A stretch of 64,000 nucleotides of DNA from Terricaulis silvestris (lineage in GTDB: Bacteria > Pseudomonadota > Alphaproteobacteria > Caulobacterales > Aquidulcibacteraceae), in the NCBI RefSeq assembly GCF_009792355.1, contig NZ_CP047045.1, positions 1,364,001 through 1,428,000 of the forward strand, in the 5' to 3' direction. A model generated the notes under the pieces. It made no database searches and was not told the origin of the DNA. It saw only the letters and a program-made list of their open reading frames with translations. This document shows positions 24,719-33,492 of this stretch, piece after piece. Position 1 is the first letter of the stretch. Each line of letters begins with the position of its first letter. Position numbers and translations under genes: made by a program.

Positions 24719-25681
24719 ATGTCCGCCGCTCCCGAGCCATCACCCCCGAGTCGAATTTTGCAACCCATCATTTCCGTGAAGGACGTGAGCAAGACTTATA
24801 AGTCTGGCTTGCAGGCCCTGAAGCCCATCAATCTCGACATCATGCAGGGCGAGATCTTCGCGTTGCTCGGCCCCAACGGCGCCGGCAAGACGACGCTCAT
24901 CAACATCATCTGCGGCATCGTCACGCCCTCCAGCGGCACGATCACCGCCGACGGTCACGACACCCAGCGCGACTACAAACAGGCGCGCAAGAAAATCGGC
25001 CTCGTCCCGCAAGAATTGCACACCGATGCGTTCGAGCGCGTGATCGACACCGTCACCTTCAGCCGCGGCCTATTCGGCTTTCCCGCCAACCCCGGCCACA
25101 TCGAGAAAGTGCTCCGCGATCTCTCGCTTTGGGACAAGAAAGACGAGAAGATCATGGCGCTCTCGGGCGGCATGAAGCGCCGCGTCATGATTGCCAAAGC
25201 GCTTAGCCACGAGCCGAAGATTCTCTTCCTCGACGAACCCAGCGCCGGCGTCGACGTCGAACTCCGCCGCGACATGTGGGAAATGGTGCGCGCCCTTCGC
25301 GGGCAGGGCGTTACCATCATTCTCACCACACACTACATCGAAGAAGCCGAAGAGATGGCCGACCGCGTCGGCGTCATCAATCAAGGCGAACTCATCGTCG
25401 TCGAAGAGAAGAAGGCGCTGATGCGCCGTATGGGCAAGAAGAAGCTCACGCTCGATCTGCCCGCGCCGATCGCTGCGCTGCCCGAAGGCTTGAACGGTTT
25501 CAATCTCGACCTCTGCAGCGAAGGCCGCCAGATCGTTTACAGCTTCGACGCCCAAGCTGAAGACACCGGCATCCCCGCGCTCCTAAAGCGCCTCACCGAA
25601 CTCCACGTCGACTTCAAGGACCTGCACACCGATCAGAGCTCGCTTGAAGACATCTTTGTTTCCCTGGTGCACAGCAAATGA
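24719..25681 (+). CDS. ABC-2 type transporter ATP-binding protein
   Basis: 320 residues with Walker [10 protein letters not shown] (about residue 60), the Q-loop LVPQELHTD, the signature LSGGMKRRV, Walker [13 protein letters not shown] and the H-loop [13 protein letters not shown]-terminal 90-residue regulatory domain follows. It is of the DrrA/NodI/CcmA-like group that powers export through an ABC-2 permease; that permease overlaps it as ATGA. The exported substrate is not predictable. Confidence 0.93.
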   Translation: MSAAPEPSPPSRILQPIISVKDVSKTYKSGLQALKPINLDIMQGEIFALLGPNGAGKTTLINIICGIVTPSSGTITADGHDTQRDYKQARKKIGLVPQELHTDAFERVIDTVTFSRGLFGFPANPGHIEKVLRDLSLWDKKDEKIMALSGGMKRRVMIAKALSHEPKILFLDEPSAGVDVELRRDMWEMVRALRGQGVTIILTTHYIEEAEEMADRVGVINQGELIVVEEKKALMRRMGKKKLTLDLPAPIAALPEGLNGFNLDLCSEGRQIVYSFDAQAEDTGIPALLKRLTELHVDFKDLHTDQSSLEDIFVSLVHSK

Positions 25682-26445
25682 ACCTCTACGGCGTCCAAGC
25701 CATCTACACGTTCGAAATGGCGCGCTGGTTTCGCACCATTGGCCAGAGCCTGTTCTCGCCCGTGCTTTCGACCTCGCTCTATTTCATCGTGTTCGGCGCA
25801 GCGATCGGCTCACGCATGATCGACATCGGCGGCGTCAGCTACGGCGCCTTCATCGTGCCGGGCCTGATCATGCTGACCATCCTGATGGAAAGCGTCTCCA
25901 ACGCCTCGTTCGGCATCTACATGCCGCGCTGGGCCGGCACGATCTACGAATTGCTTTCCGCGCCCGTGGCGCCCATTGAAGCCGTGCTCGGCTATGTCGG
26001 CGCCGCCGCAACGAAGAGCGTCGTCATCGGCCTCGTCATTCTCGCCACGGCGCGCCTGTTCGTGCCGTTCGAGATCGAACACCCGATCCTGGCGGTGCTG
26101 TTCCTGATCCTGATCGCGGTCACATTCTGCTTGTTCGGCTTCATCCTCGGCTTGCTCGCCGACGGCTTCGAACGTCTGCAGATCGTGCCCATGCTGATCC
26201 TGACGCCGCTCACGTTCCTCGGCGGCACGTTCTACTCGCTCGATATGCTGCCGCCGCTTTGGCAGAAGCTCACGCTGTTCAACCCGATCGTGTATCTGAT
26301 TAGCGGCTTCCGTTGGGCGTTCTACGGCGATGAAGCCGCCGACGTGGACATCTGGATTAGCGTCGCGGCGACGAGCGCCTTCCTGCTGCTCTGCCTCAGC
26401 ATCATCTATTGGATCTTCAAGACTGGCTATCGGCTGAAGAACTGA
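25678..26445 (+). CDS. ABC-2 type transporter permease
   Basis: 255 residues with six hydrophobic helices and the ABC2 family pattern: [68 protein letters not shown] and [19 protein letters not shown]. It forms the membrane channel for the ATPase encoded just upstream. A strong bidirectional hairpin terminator follows. Confidence 0.93.
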   Translation: MNLYGVQAIYTFEMARWFRTIGQSLFSPVLSTSLYFIVFGAAIGSRMIDIGGVSYGAFIVPGLIMLTILMESVSNASFGIYMPRWAGTIYELLSAPVAPIEAVLGYVGAAATKSVVIGLVILATARLFVPFEIEHPILAVLFLILIAVTFCLFGFILGLLADGFERLQIVPMLILTPLTFLGGTFYSLDMLPPLWQKLTLFNPIVYLISGFRWAFYGDEAADVDIWISVAATSAFLLLCLSIIYWIFKTGYRLKN

Positions 26446-26455
26446 GCGCAAACAA

Positions 26456-26481
26456 AAAGCGGCCCGTCACCGGGCCGCTTT
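26456..26481. terminator. Bidirectional rho-independent terminator
   Basis: Stem AAAGCGGCCCG/CGGGCCGCTTT with a TCAC loop. On the minus strand the stem is followed by TTTTTGTTT. It sits exactly between the convergent ABC permease and M1 peptidase genes and probably ends both transcripts. Confidence 0.9.
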
Positions 26482-26504
26482 CCGTTTCTGCTTGGATCGA
26501 GAGA

Positions 26505-29123
26505 CTACCGCCCGCGCCCCGCCGCGCCGCGCCGCGCGATCCATTGCTCCACCGCCGGCATCGCATCGCGCACCGTGCGCGCCTTGAGCCGGATGCTCGC
26601 CGCAATGCCTGCCGCCGTCCGCTGCGCGCCTTCCGGTTGGTTCGACGCATACTGGATCAGCGCGTCGGCCACGGCCGGATCGGAGCTGTTGTCGGCAATC
26701 GTGGTCGGATATTCGAGCCGCGACAGCGGATCGAGGAACGCTTCCACCGCCGCGCGATTGGCGACTAGGAAGTCCCACGCCAGGCGCGGATGCACTTCCG
26801 CCACATCGCTCAGCACCGTTGGCCGCAGCTGACGCGTGATGTCATCGCCCAGCACCATTTGGAGGCTGCGCCGCGCCAGCGCCTCATCCTGCGCTTTCGC
26901 CACGCGATCCCACAGCCGCCGCTGTTCCACGAAGTCCGTGGTGGAGCGCGCTTGCTGGACCAACGCCTCGTACTCGGCCTCGGTGGCATTCGCCGCTGCA
27001 ACCGTCAGCACCGCATCGCGAATACCCGCCTGCACGGCGTCTGGAGTGGCCGCACGGCGCCGCGCTTCGGCGATCACCGCCTCATCGCCCACCGCCGCCA
27101 GCGAGCCAATCAAGGTCGCGCGCAGCTTGCCCTCGTTTGAGCTTTCACCCTGACGCGCATCCCAGCCGACGCGCGCGAAATAGGGCTGCAGCCGCCCGCG
27201 CACATAAGCCCGTACGGCGTCCTCGCTCGGCCGGCCATGTGCATACGTCGCCAGCGCCACCAGCGACTCTGCCGTGTTCGTGATCACGACCGGGTCGGCG
27301 CTCGCGGGCACTCGGTCGGCGAGTTCGAGAAAGTCCGTCATCGGCGCATCGCCCGAACGGCCGAACGCGAAATAATCGAGCAACAGGCCCAACTGGTCCG
27401 CCGCGTCGAGTTGCGGGAACGCTTCCACCAGGCGGCGGAAGTTCGTCTCGTCGTACTTCACGCGGAAGAACGCGCTTTGCCCCGCGTTGACGATGTACGT
27501 GCCGCACGCGCCGACATCGATCGTCGACTGCGCTTGCGGCGGCAGCACCGCGCGCACCGGCTCGCCGCCGACACGCTGCGCCACCACCGGGATCGACCAC
27601 AACTCGTTCGTGCGCGACACCTCGTCCAGCGCAAAGCGGCGCTGCGTGATCCGGATCGTGCCGTCACTGTTGCGGCCACGGCAGTCGGCGCCTTGCACGG
27701 TCAGCAGTGGGAAGCCCGGCTGCGTCGTGTAGCTGCGCGCGATTTCCAGCACCGGTTGGCCCGACGCCGCTTGCACGGCGGTCCAGAGATCTTGCGTCCG
27801 TGCGTTGCCGTAGAGGTGCGCATTCAGATAATCGCGCACGCCCTGGCGGAAGCCTTCCTCGCCCACATACGCTTCGAGCATGCGGAGCACCGCGAGGCCT
27901 TTGTCGTAGGTGATGTCGTCGAATGCCAGGTTCGCGTCGTCGATAGTGTTTACCGTCTGCACGATCGGGTGCGTGCCTTCGCGCGCATCGAGCGCCGCCG
28001 CGTCGGCCGAGCCGTCCGCGAGTTGCGAGAGCCAGGGCTGCCAATCCGGATGTCGCGCCGCGACGGCTTTCGCCGCCATCCACGACGCGAACCCTTCATT
28101 CAGCCACAGATCGTCCCACCAATTCATGGTGACGAGGTTGCCGAACCATTGGTGCGCGATTTCGTGCGCCACGATGCTGAAGACGCGTTGACGGTCGGTT
28201 TCATTGGAGCGCGCTTCGTCGAGCAGGAGGAACTGGTCGAAATAGAGAATCGCGCCCCAGTTCTCCATCGCGCCGAAACCGCCGGCGCCTGGCACGCCGA
28301 TCATATCGAGCTTCGGCAACGGATAACGAATGCCGAAATACTCGTGATAGTAATTGATCGACTGCTCGGCCGCCTGCAGCGCGTATTGCGCGCGCGCCGT
28401 TTGACCGCGCCGCACCACGACGCCAACTTCCACGCCATCGACATCGCGCGTGATGCGCTCGAAGTCTCCAACCGCCAAGAACAATAGATAGCTCGGCATC
28501 GCCGGCGTATCCTGGAACGTCGTGCGCGAGAGCCCGCCCGAGAGCCGCTGCGTGCGCGCCACGGGCATGTTGCCCACCGCCATCTGATCGGTCGCGTGCG
28601 TCACCGTCAGCGCAAACACCGCGCGCCGGTTCGGCTGGTCCCACAGCGGCAGCATGCGCCGCGCGTCGGCGGGCTCAAATTGCGTCGCGATCATGCGGCG
28701 CGTCTGGCCGTTGTCGTCCTGGTACTGGACGCGAAAGAGGCCGTAGGGGTCGTCCAGGATGCGCGCATTATACTGAATGCGGAGCGTGTGACGGCCCCCG
28801 CGCAGCGCCCGGCGCGGCGTCAGCGTCAAGGTTTGCGCTTCGGCGTCGACCGAGGTCGCCACTTGTGAATTGTCGATCGTCGCCCGCGTCACGTTGAGGT
28901 CGATCGCGTTCATCGTCACCGCCGCCAACTCGGCGTCGCTGTTGATGGTGATGCGCACGTCGCCCGTGAAGGTCCCGGCCTCGACGTTTGGCACGAGCGC
29001 CAGCTCATACTTCAGCGGCGTCGGACCTCCCTCGAACCAGGAGCGCTGGCTTTGTTGCGCCGAGGAGGGCGCCACAAAGCTCACAAGCAGCATCGCGGCA
29101 AAGGCGAGGGAACGAGGTTTCAT
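26505..29123 (-). CDS. M1 family zinc aminopeptidase, exported
   Basis: 872 residues with a signal peptide (FAAMLLVSFVAPSSA). An N-terminal beta domain precedes the substrate-recognition GAMEN near residue 283. The zinc motif HEIAHQWFG lies near 317, with the third ligand in WLNEGFASW. The C-terminal half is the ERAP1-like helical domain. It removes N-terminal residues from peptides, probably in the periplasm or on the outside. No accessory gene is attached. Confidence 0.93.
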   Translation of the reverse strand: MKPRSLAFAAMLLVSFVAPSSAQQSQRSWFEGGPTPLKYELALVPNVEAGTFTGDVRITINSDAELAAVTMNAIDLNVTRATIDNSQVATSVDAEAQTLTLTPRRALRGGRHTLRIQYNARILDDPYGLFRVQYQDDNGQTRRMIATQFEPADARRMLPLWDQPNRRAVFALTVTHATDQMAVGNMPVARTQRLSGGLSRTTFQDTPAMPSYLLFLAVGDFERITRDVDGVEVGVVVRRGQTARAQYALQAAEQSINYYHEYFGIRYPLPKLDMIGVPGAGGFGAMENWGAILYFDQFLLLDEARSNETDRQRVFSIVAHEIAHQWFGNLVTMNWWDDLWLNEGFASWMAAKAVAARHPDWQPWLSQLADGSADAAALDAREGTHPIVQTVNTIDDANLAFDDITYDKGLAVLRMLEAYVGEEGFRQGVRDYLNAHLYGNARTQDLWTAVQAASGQPVLEIARSYTTQPGFPLLTVQGADCRGRNSDGTIRITQRRFALDEVSRTNELWSIPVVAQRVGGEPVRAVLPPQAQSTIDVGACGTYIVNAGQSAFFRVKYDETNFRRLVEAFPQLDAADQLGLLLDYFAFGRSGDAPMTDFLELADRVPASADPVVITNTAESLVALATYAHGRPSEDAVRAYVRGRLQPYFARVGWDARQGESSNEGKLRATLIGSLAAVGDEAVIAEARRRAATPDAVQAGIRDAVLTVAAANATEAEYEALVQQARSTTDFVEQRRLWDRVAKAQDEALARRSLQMVLGDDITRQLRPTVLSDVAEVHPRLAWDFLVANRAAVEAFLDPLSRLEYPTTIADNSSDPAVADALIQYASNQPEGAQRTAAGIAASIRLKARTVRDAMPAVEQWIARRGAAGRGR

Positions 29124-29303
29124 CTGTCGGTCCTTGGAAAATCGGTCAGCCGACTAACCGCCGCGCACGCGCCCCGGCAACGACTTTTCGCTGAAACAGC
29201 CCTCCCAAGCTGCGAAACGCCGTCCGATCGGTCAGCCATGTTCCTGCAGCGGAACAGCAAGCCGCCGCTTGCGCGGCCTAAGAGGTTCCGCAAGGTAATC
29301 GTC

Positions 29304-29474
29304 ATGACGCGGGCAAAGCGGGAAACCACGGTCGAGGGACTGTGCGAACGGGCCGACCCGGCGAGTCCGGTCGAGCACCTGATCGTCTGCCCCGACTGCG
29401 GCCAGATTTTCGACTGCCGCGACGAGGGCCAGGTCCGCCACCACGCGCGGCAAGGTCACGATCCAAAGCTTTAA
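29304..29474 (+). CDS. Small zinc-finger-like protein
   Basis: 56 residues. The core CPDCGQIFDCRDEGQVRHHA then RQGH gives C-x2-C followed by paired histidines, spaced like a C2H2 zinc finger. A weak AAGG site precedes the ATG; a longer in-frame start at about 29238 would add a basic N-terminus. It could be a DNA- or RNA-binding regulator. Codon usage fits the genome. Confidence 0.5.
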   Translation: MTRAKRETTVEGLCERADPASPVEHLIVCPDCGQIFDCRDEGQVRHHARQGHDPKL

Positions 29475-29680
29475 GTTGTGCGGTGCGGTATCGGACGAAC
29501 GCCATGGACCGACTCGCACACTGGGCGTACGTTAGCGCACCGCGCTCGTTTGACTGCATCGGTGCGGCTGAGAGCCGTTGCCATTGTGCTCCCGCACATC
29601 CGCCGGGATTTGTGTCCGCTTTAGCAGCGCGTGTTTGCACAATGTTCGAGGAAGCCCCACCGAGAACGCTCCGTTGCTCA

Positions 29681-29851
29681 ATGCACGAACTGAAGGCGCA
29701 CGCGGTCGCGTTGGCCGAGACCGGCAAGTTCGATTCTTGGGACGCGGTGGCCGGCGCCGTCGAACGTGACAATTGTCCCGACGCGATCGTGCGCATCACC
29801 GGCAACATGGCGCTGCGCCGGCTGCTGACGGAAATCTGCGAAGCGCAGTAA
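29681..29851 (+). CDS. Small protein of unknown function
   Basis: 56 residues from the ATG at 29681, or 69 from an in-frame ATG at 29642; neither has a clear ribosome binding site. The sequence contains HELKAHAVALAETGKFDSW and ends GNMALRRLLTEICEAQ, which looks like a compact helical domain. I do not recognise the family. Confidence 0.4.
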   Translation: MHELKAHAVALAETGKFDSWDAVAGAVERDNCPDAIVRITGNMALRRLLTEICEAQ

Positions 29852-29945
29852 GCGGTTTCGCGTGACGCTCGTCACGGCGGCACGCTCAGCGCCCGCCTAC
29901 CTTCACCTCATCGCAGCGACACCGTTACGATTTGAGGATCAACCA

Positions 29946-30047
29946 GTGACCCGCACCGCACGCCTTTCCAGCCTCGTTCTCTCGACTCTGTTGTTTGCGC
30001 CGGCTGCCTTCGTCACAGCCATGCAAGCCGCGCAGATTATCGCGTAA
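29946..30047 (+). CDS. Tiny hydrophobic protein A (33 residues)
   Basis: Starts with GTG, with GAGGAT about 8 bases upstream. A short basic N-terminus (TRTAR) leads to one hydrophobic segment (LSSLVLSTLLFAPAAFVTA) and the tail MQAAQIIA. It could be a signal-like or single-helix membrane peptide. The next tiny ORF has a similar FAP...AA-x-I end, suggesting paralogy. Confidence 0.45.
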   Translation: MTRTARLSSLVLSTLLFAPAAFVTAMQAAQIIA

Positions 30048-30077
30048 TGGTGCAAGGCGAAGTTCAGAAGAAATCCA

Positions 30078-30170
30078 ATGACCAAGATTTACCTCCTCAT
30101 CGCCGCGTGCGCGGTGTTCGCGCCGATGGCGCTGGCCGTCCTCAGCCGAGCCGCCCCAATCGTCCCTTAG
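30078..30170 (+). CDS. Tiny hydrophobic protein B (30 residues)
   Basis: ATG with AGAAG 7 bases upstream. MTKIYLLIAACAVFAPMALA is followed by VLSRAAPIVP: one hydrophobic helix with the same FAP-x-A...AA-x-I pattern as the preceding tiny ORF. A strong hairpin terminator follows 34 bases later, which supports a real short transcription unit. Confidence 0.45.
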   Translation: MTKIYLLIAACAVFAPMALAVLSRAAPIVP

Positions 30171-30203
30171 CTCCCAAGCTGACGATTTCGGTGCGGTAAC
30201 AGG

Positions 30204-30246
30204 AAGGGCGTCGCGGGTTGCTCCTCCGCGACGCCCTTCGCTTTTC
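30204..30246 (+). terminator. Rho-independent terminator after the tiny ORFs
   Basis: Stem GAAGGGCGTCGCGG/CCGCGACGCCCTTC followed by GCTTTTCC. It closes the short-ORF cluster before the degenerate receiver gene. Confidence 0.85.
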
Positions 30247-30339
30247 CTTGGAAAATCCTTTGGTTACCGTGCGTTGAGCACCTTTCTCGGGATCAAATGT
30301 AAGAAACCGTACGTTTCCCGATCAGAGAGGAGGATTGCC

Positions 30340-30780
30340 ATGGGCGCCTCGCTTGAATGGACGGCTCGCACGCGACGCCAAGAAGACCGGTTCCCCATGC
30401 GTGGCGCCGCCTTCGTTGTTGAGCCTGACGATGTCGCGCGCGCCGAAATGGCCGACGCGCTCCGAAACATGGGCTTCACCACCCACGAAACCGGCAGCGG
30501 CAGGGTGGCGGCATTCATCGCCGAGCAGATCCACGTCCAACTCGCACTGGTGAACTTGGCCTTGCCCGACGCCAAGGCCCTGAAGCTCATCCGCCGCTTA
30601 CGCACGGTCTGGCCCGACGCCGCCATTATCGCCCTCGCGCCCGGCGCTGGTGTCGGCGCAGTCCTCGCCCATGTCGCCGGCGCCGACACGACGCTGACAA
30701 CGCCGCACACTAACGCAGCGCTCGGCGCTGCCGTTAGCGAGGCCAGCGGCCACGATCGCACAGCGCCGCAACCGGCGTAA
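30340..30780 (+). CDS. Degenerate receiver-domain protein
   Basis: 146 residues starting at 30340, where GAGAGGAGG provides a strong ribosome binding site. From about residue 25 it follows the response-regulator receiver fold (AAFVVEPDDVARAEMADALRNMG ... VQLALVNLALPDAKALKLI). The position of the phospho-accepting Asp is Asn (LVNLALPD), and the later Thr/Ser and Lys switch residues are not found. There is no output domain. It is probably a phosphorylation-independent pseudo-receiver that acts by protein contact. Confidence 0.65.
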   Translation: MGASLEWTARTRRQEDRFPMRGAAFVVEPDDVARAEMADALRNMGFTTHETGSGRVAAFIAEQIHVQLALVNLALPDAKALKLIRRLRTVWPDAAIIALAPGAGVGAVLAHVAGADTTLTTPHTNAALGAAVSEASGHDRTAPQPA

Positions 30781-30794
30781 TCCTCGCTTCGGAA

Positions 30795-30822
30795 AAACCG
30801 CGTCTGAACGGTTTCTGATTTT
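30795..30822 (+). terminator. Weak hairpin terminator
   Basis: Stem AAACCG/CGGTTT followed by CTGATTTT directly after the receiver gene. The short stem makes this a modest call. Confidence 0.45.
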
Positions 30823-30889
30823 CACGTTCTCGGGTGTTCAGCGCCGCGAGCGCAGCCTCCTTTCGCATTGTCCTCGGGAGGGATTTTCG

Positions 30890-30961
30890 ATGCGCACTCT
30901 GTCTCACTTCTTTGCTTGGTTGCTGAAGCCTTTCGGTCCCGGCCGGTCCTTTATGTTGTGA
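30890..30961 (+). CDS. 23-residue small ORF with its own RBS and terminator
   Basis: ATG preceded by GGGAGGGA at 6 bases. The peptide has a hydrophobic aromatic core (LSHFFAWLLKPFGPG). The stop is followed within five bases by a hairpin and T-run. Either it encodes a small membrane peptide, or it is a leader peptide with an attenuator for the secreted protein at 31034. Evidence is from arrangement only. Confidence 0.45.
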   Translation: MRTLSHFFAWLLKPFGPGRSFML

Positions 30962-30965
30962 ACCC

Positions 30966-31000
30966 GCGCGCAGAGACGATTGTCTCCTGCGCGTTTTTTG
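30966..31000 (+). terminator. Hairpin with T-run after the 23-residue ORF
   Basis: Arms CGCGCAGAGAC and GTCTCCTGCGCG pair with one bulge and are followed by TTTTTTG. It could be a full terminator or an attenuator, because the next gene begins 34 bases downstream. Confidence 0.8.
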
Positions 31001-31033
31001 TGTCAGCTTGCCACCCGCTGTGTAGGAGCCCCC

Positions 31034-31498
31034 ATGCTCAAGTACATATTCGCCGCCGCCGCTTTCACCGCCATGTGCGCAACACCAGCTGACGCCCAAA
31101 CCGAGGCCGCGCCGTTGCTGCCGGTTGAGAGCATGACCTGCGATCAAATGAACGCCGAGATGATGACCGCCGGCATGCAGATGAACAGCCAGCTCGATAC
31201 CGAAGGTCTCCTCGCCGAAAACCAAGCGATGCAGGAAGAGGCGGAACGCCGCCGGCGCGAGCAGGTGTCTGTGGGCTTCGGCGTGGGCCTAACGTGTGCG
31301 ATCCCCGGTCTCGGCGCCGCTTGCACCGCGGCCTCGATGGCGCAAGCGTCACGCGCCGCTGAGGGCGTTGATGAACAGCACGCCCGTATGGATCGTCAGA
31401 TCGGCCGCGTGAACGACTCGATGGCCGGACTCGACCAGAATCGTTTGATGGCGATGAGTGAGCGCCACCAACAGATGCAGTGCCCAACGCCCCAATAG
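31034..31498 (+). CDS. Secreted Met-rich protein of unknown function
   Basis: 154 residues with a signal peptide ending ATPADA. The mature N-terminal region is unusually rich in Met (CDQMNAEMMTAGMQMNS), then comes a charged coiled segment, a Gly/Ala-rich hydrophobic stretch with two Cys (VGLTCAIPGLGAACTAAS), and a C-terminal helix rich in Arg, Asp and Met. The Met clusters could bind copper, but this is speculation. GGAG precedes the ATG. Confidence 0.6.
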   Translation: MLKYIFAAAAFTAMCATPADAQTEAAPLLPVESMTCDQMNAEMMTAGMQMNSQLDTEGLLAENQAMQEEAERRRREQVSVGFGVGLTCAIPGLGAACTAASMAQASRAAEGVDEQHARMDRQIGRVNDSMAGLDQNRLMAMSERHQQMQCPTPQ

Positions 31499-31539
31499 TG
31501 CGCCTTGGCGTGGATGGGTCATCGCGCTAAATCACGCGC

Positions 31540-32460
31540 ATGCTGTTTTTCACGCACCCGTCCATGCTCGGGCACGAAACGCCGCCCGGCCACGCCGAAC
31601 ACGCCGGCCGCCTGCAAGCCGTTCTGGATGCCTTTGAAGGCGCGGCGCTCGATCGCCGCGAAGCGCCGTTCGCGTCACGTGACGCCATCGCGCGTGTGCA
31701 TCCTGGGCGCTACATTGATGCACTCGAACCCGCCTTCGCCGAAACGCAAGACGCGCGGGTGCGCTTGGATCCAGACACCTACATCTCCGCCGGTTCGCGC
31801 GAAGCGATCTACCGCGCCGCCGGCGCATGCGTTGCTGCGGTCGACGCCGTGATGCAAGGCGAAGGCGATCTCGCGTTCTGCGCCGTGCGCCCACCCGGCC
31901 ACCACGCCGAGCCGATCACGCCGATGGGATTTTGCATCTTCAACAACGTCGCCATCGCCGCCATGCACGCGCTCGACGCGCACGGGCTAAGCAAAGTCGC
32001 TGTCGTCGATTTCGATGTGCACCACGGCAACGGCACACAAACCATCGCTGAAAAAGAACCGCGCCTGTTCTTCGCGTCCACGCACCAATCGCCGCTCTAT
32101 CCCGGCACCGGCGCCGCCAACGAAACCGGCATCGCCCACAACGTCGTCAACGCACCGCTCCCTGCCGGCGCCGGTAGCCGGCAATGGCGCGCTGCAATGC
32201 AGCAGCACGTGCTCCCGGCGCTCGATTCATTCGCCCCCGAACTGATCCTCGTCTCCGCCGGTTTCGATGCGCACAAGGCCGATCCACTCGCGCAGATGGA
32301 ACTGGAAACTGAGGATTTCGCCTGGGCGGGGCAAGAACTGCGGGCGCTGGCGTTACGACACTGCAAGGGTCGTCTTGTCTCGACTCTGGAGGGCGGATAC
32401 GACTTGGCCGCGCTCGCCCACTCGGCCAAAGCCTATGTGGACGCGTTGCAGCGCGGATAG
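31540..32460 (+). CDS. Histone deacetylase family protein (class II-like)
   Basis: 306 residues of the arginase-deacetylase fold: HPSMLGHETPPGHAEHAGRL at the start, the catalytic RPPGHHAEP pair near residue 125, the zinc region VDFDVHHGNGT near 165, SAGFDAH near 250 and EGGYD near 287. Bacterial members deacetylate acetyl-lysine, acetylpolyamines or similar amides. The phosphatase gene lies 44 bases downstream. Confidence 0.92.
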   Translation: MLFFTHPSMLGHETPPGHAEHAGRLQAVLDAFEGAALDRREAPFASRDAIARVHPGRYIDALEPAFAETQDARVRLDPDTYISAGSREAIYRAAGACVAAVDAVMQGEGDLAFCAVRPPGHHAEPITPMGFCIFNNVAIAAMHALDAHGLSKVAVVDFDVHHGNGTQTIAEKEPRLFFASTHQSPLYPGTGAANETGIAHNVVNAPLPAGAGSRQWRAAMQQHVLPALDSFAPELILVSAGFDAHKADPLAQMELETEDFAWAGQELRALALRHCKGRLVSTLEGGYDLAALAHSAKAYVDALQRG

Positions 32461-32504
32461 ACCCGCTCAAGGGGAGGGGGCGTCCGGCCGCGCGAAAGGT
32501 CAGA

Positions 32505-33122
32505 ATGACGACGACCATGGCGCCCGACGAGACGCTAGATCGCCGTTCAGCCGCGAAGATCGGTCAGATCGTAATCGCGCGCCACGGCCAGCCGCATGCC
32601 GACCGCAAAGTCCGCATCGACCGCGAAGGCTATCGCGCGTGGTGGAAAAATTACGACCTCGCGCGTCTGCATCCCGATGAGCGCCCGCCCGAAAAACTTG
32701 CAGAACACGCGCGCGCCAGCGACATCATTTTCGCGTCAACATTACCGCGCGCGATCCACACCGCCGAGATGGTCGCGGGCGGCCGCGAAATCATTACCGA
32801 TCCGGTGTTCGTCGAAGCGCCGCTGCCGCCGCCAGCACTGATCGGCAAGCGCAGCCCGCGCGCCTGGGGCATCTGGTCCCGCGCCTCGTGGATGCTCGGC
32901 GGCCACGGCGAGGTCGAAAGCCACGCCGAAGCCAAGGTCCGCGCCGAGGCCGCTGTAGCCACCCTTACCGCACAGGCGCTGCGCGGCCAGAACGTGCTGC
33001 TCTGCGCCCACGGCTGGTTTAACCGCATGATGCGCCCGATCCTGAAACGCCAAGGCTGGCGGGAGGTTGAGGATGGGCGGGACAATTACTGGTCCTACCG
33101 CCGCTACGAAAAAGTGAAGTGA
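32505..33122 (+). CDS. Histidine phosphatase family protein
   Basis: 205 residues. The catalytic RHGQPHA motif lies near residue 27, with the second Arg in STLPRAIHTAEM and the second catalytic His in LLCAHGWFNRMM near 165. The GIWSRASWMLGGHGEVESHAE insert resembles phosphoglycerate-mutase-like phosphatases of unknown substrate. It ends just before a tandem/inverted heptamer repeat. Confidence 0.88.
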   Translation: MTTTMAPDETLDRRSAAKIGQIVIARHGQPHADRKVRIDREGYRAWWKNYDLARLHPDERPPEKLAEHARASDIIFASTLPRAIHTAEMVAGGREIITDPVFVEAPLPPPALIGKRSPRAWGIWSRASWMLGGHGEVESHAEAKVRAEAAVATLTAQALRGQNVLLCAHGWFNRMMRPILKRQGWREVEDGRDNYWSYRRYEKVK

Positions 33123-33206
33123 CGGCAGTCGGCAATAGGCAGGCGGCAGTCGGGAATTCCCGGTTTTCTGCGTTCTGATTGCCGAGTGCCGATTGCCGAC
33201 TGCCGT
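33122..33206. repeat. Inverted array of GCCGANT heptamers
   Basis: Perfect 15-base arms ACGGCAGTCGGCAAT (33122-33136) and ATTGCCGACTGCCGT (33192-33206) enclose a GGGAATTCCC palindrome. Within each arm, seven-base units recur (CGGCAGT, CGGCAAT; GCCGAGT, GCCGATT, GCCGACT), so it is a short tandem array in both orientations. It lies in the gap between the phosphatase and xseB. Confidence 0.8.
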
Positions 33207-33228
33207 TCAACCCCATACTTTGTACGCT

Positions 33229-33477
33229 ATGAGTCAAACCGTCGCCGCCGATCCCGCCACGCTCTCGTTCGAGGAGTCGCTGGCCGAACTGGAAAAAATC
33301 GTCGCGCACTTGGAGCGCGGCGATGTGCCGTTGGCGGACTCTATCCGTATCTACAAACGCGGCGCCGCCTTGAAAGCCCGTTGCGAGGGGCAGTTGAAAG
33401 ACGCCCAACTCGAAGTCGATCAAATCGTGATGGGGCCGGACGGGCCTCGCACCGAGCCCGCAAAGATCGGGCAATAG
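33229..33477 (+). CDS. xseB: Exodeoxyribonuclease VII small subunit
   Basis: 82 residues with the family core LSFEESLAELEKIVAHLERG, LADSIRIYKRGAALKARCEG and QLKDAQLEVDQI, forming two helices that bind the XseA subunit. ExoVII degrades single-stranded DNA to oligonucleotides. In many alphaproteobacteria xseB precedes ispA and dxs; here it is followed by csaA instead. Confidence 0.93.
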   Translation: MSQTVAADPATLSFEESLAELEKIVAHLERGDVPLADSIRIYKRGAALKARCEGQLKDAQLEVDQIVMGPDGPRTEPAKIGQ

Positions 33478-33492
33478 GAGAGAGAAACGTCC

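Noticed and set aside
27237-28487. 416-codon plus-strand open frame inside the M1 peptidase gene
   Set aside because: It runs antisense to the zinc motif region of a clearly real peptidase. The composition is Arg/His/Val rich without domains, typical of the complementary frame in GC-rich DNA.
32461-32500. Possible fragment of the compound palindromic element after the HDAC-like gene
   Set aside because: CAAGGGGAGGGGGCGTCC resembles one outer arm of the element, but no pairing partner is present, so it cannot be called a copy.
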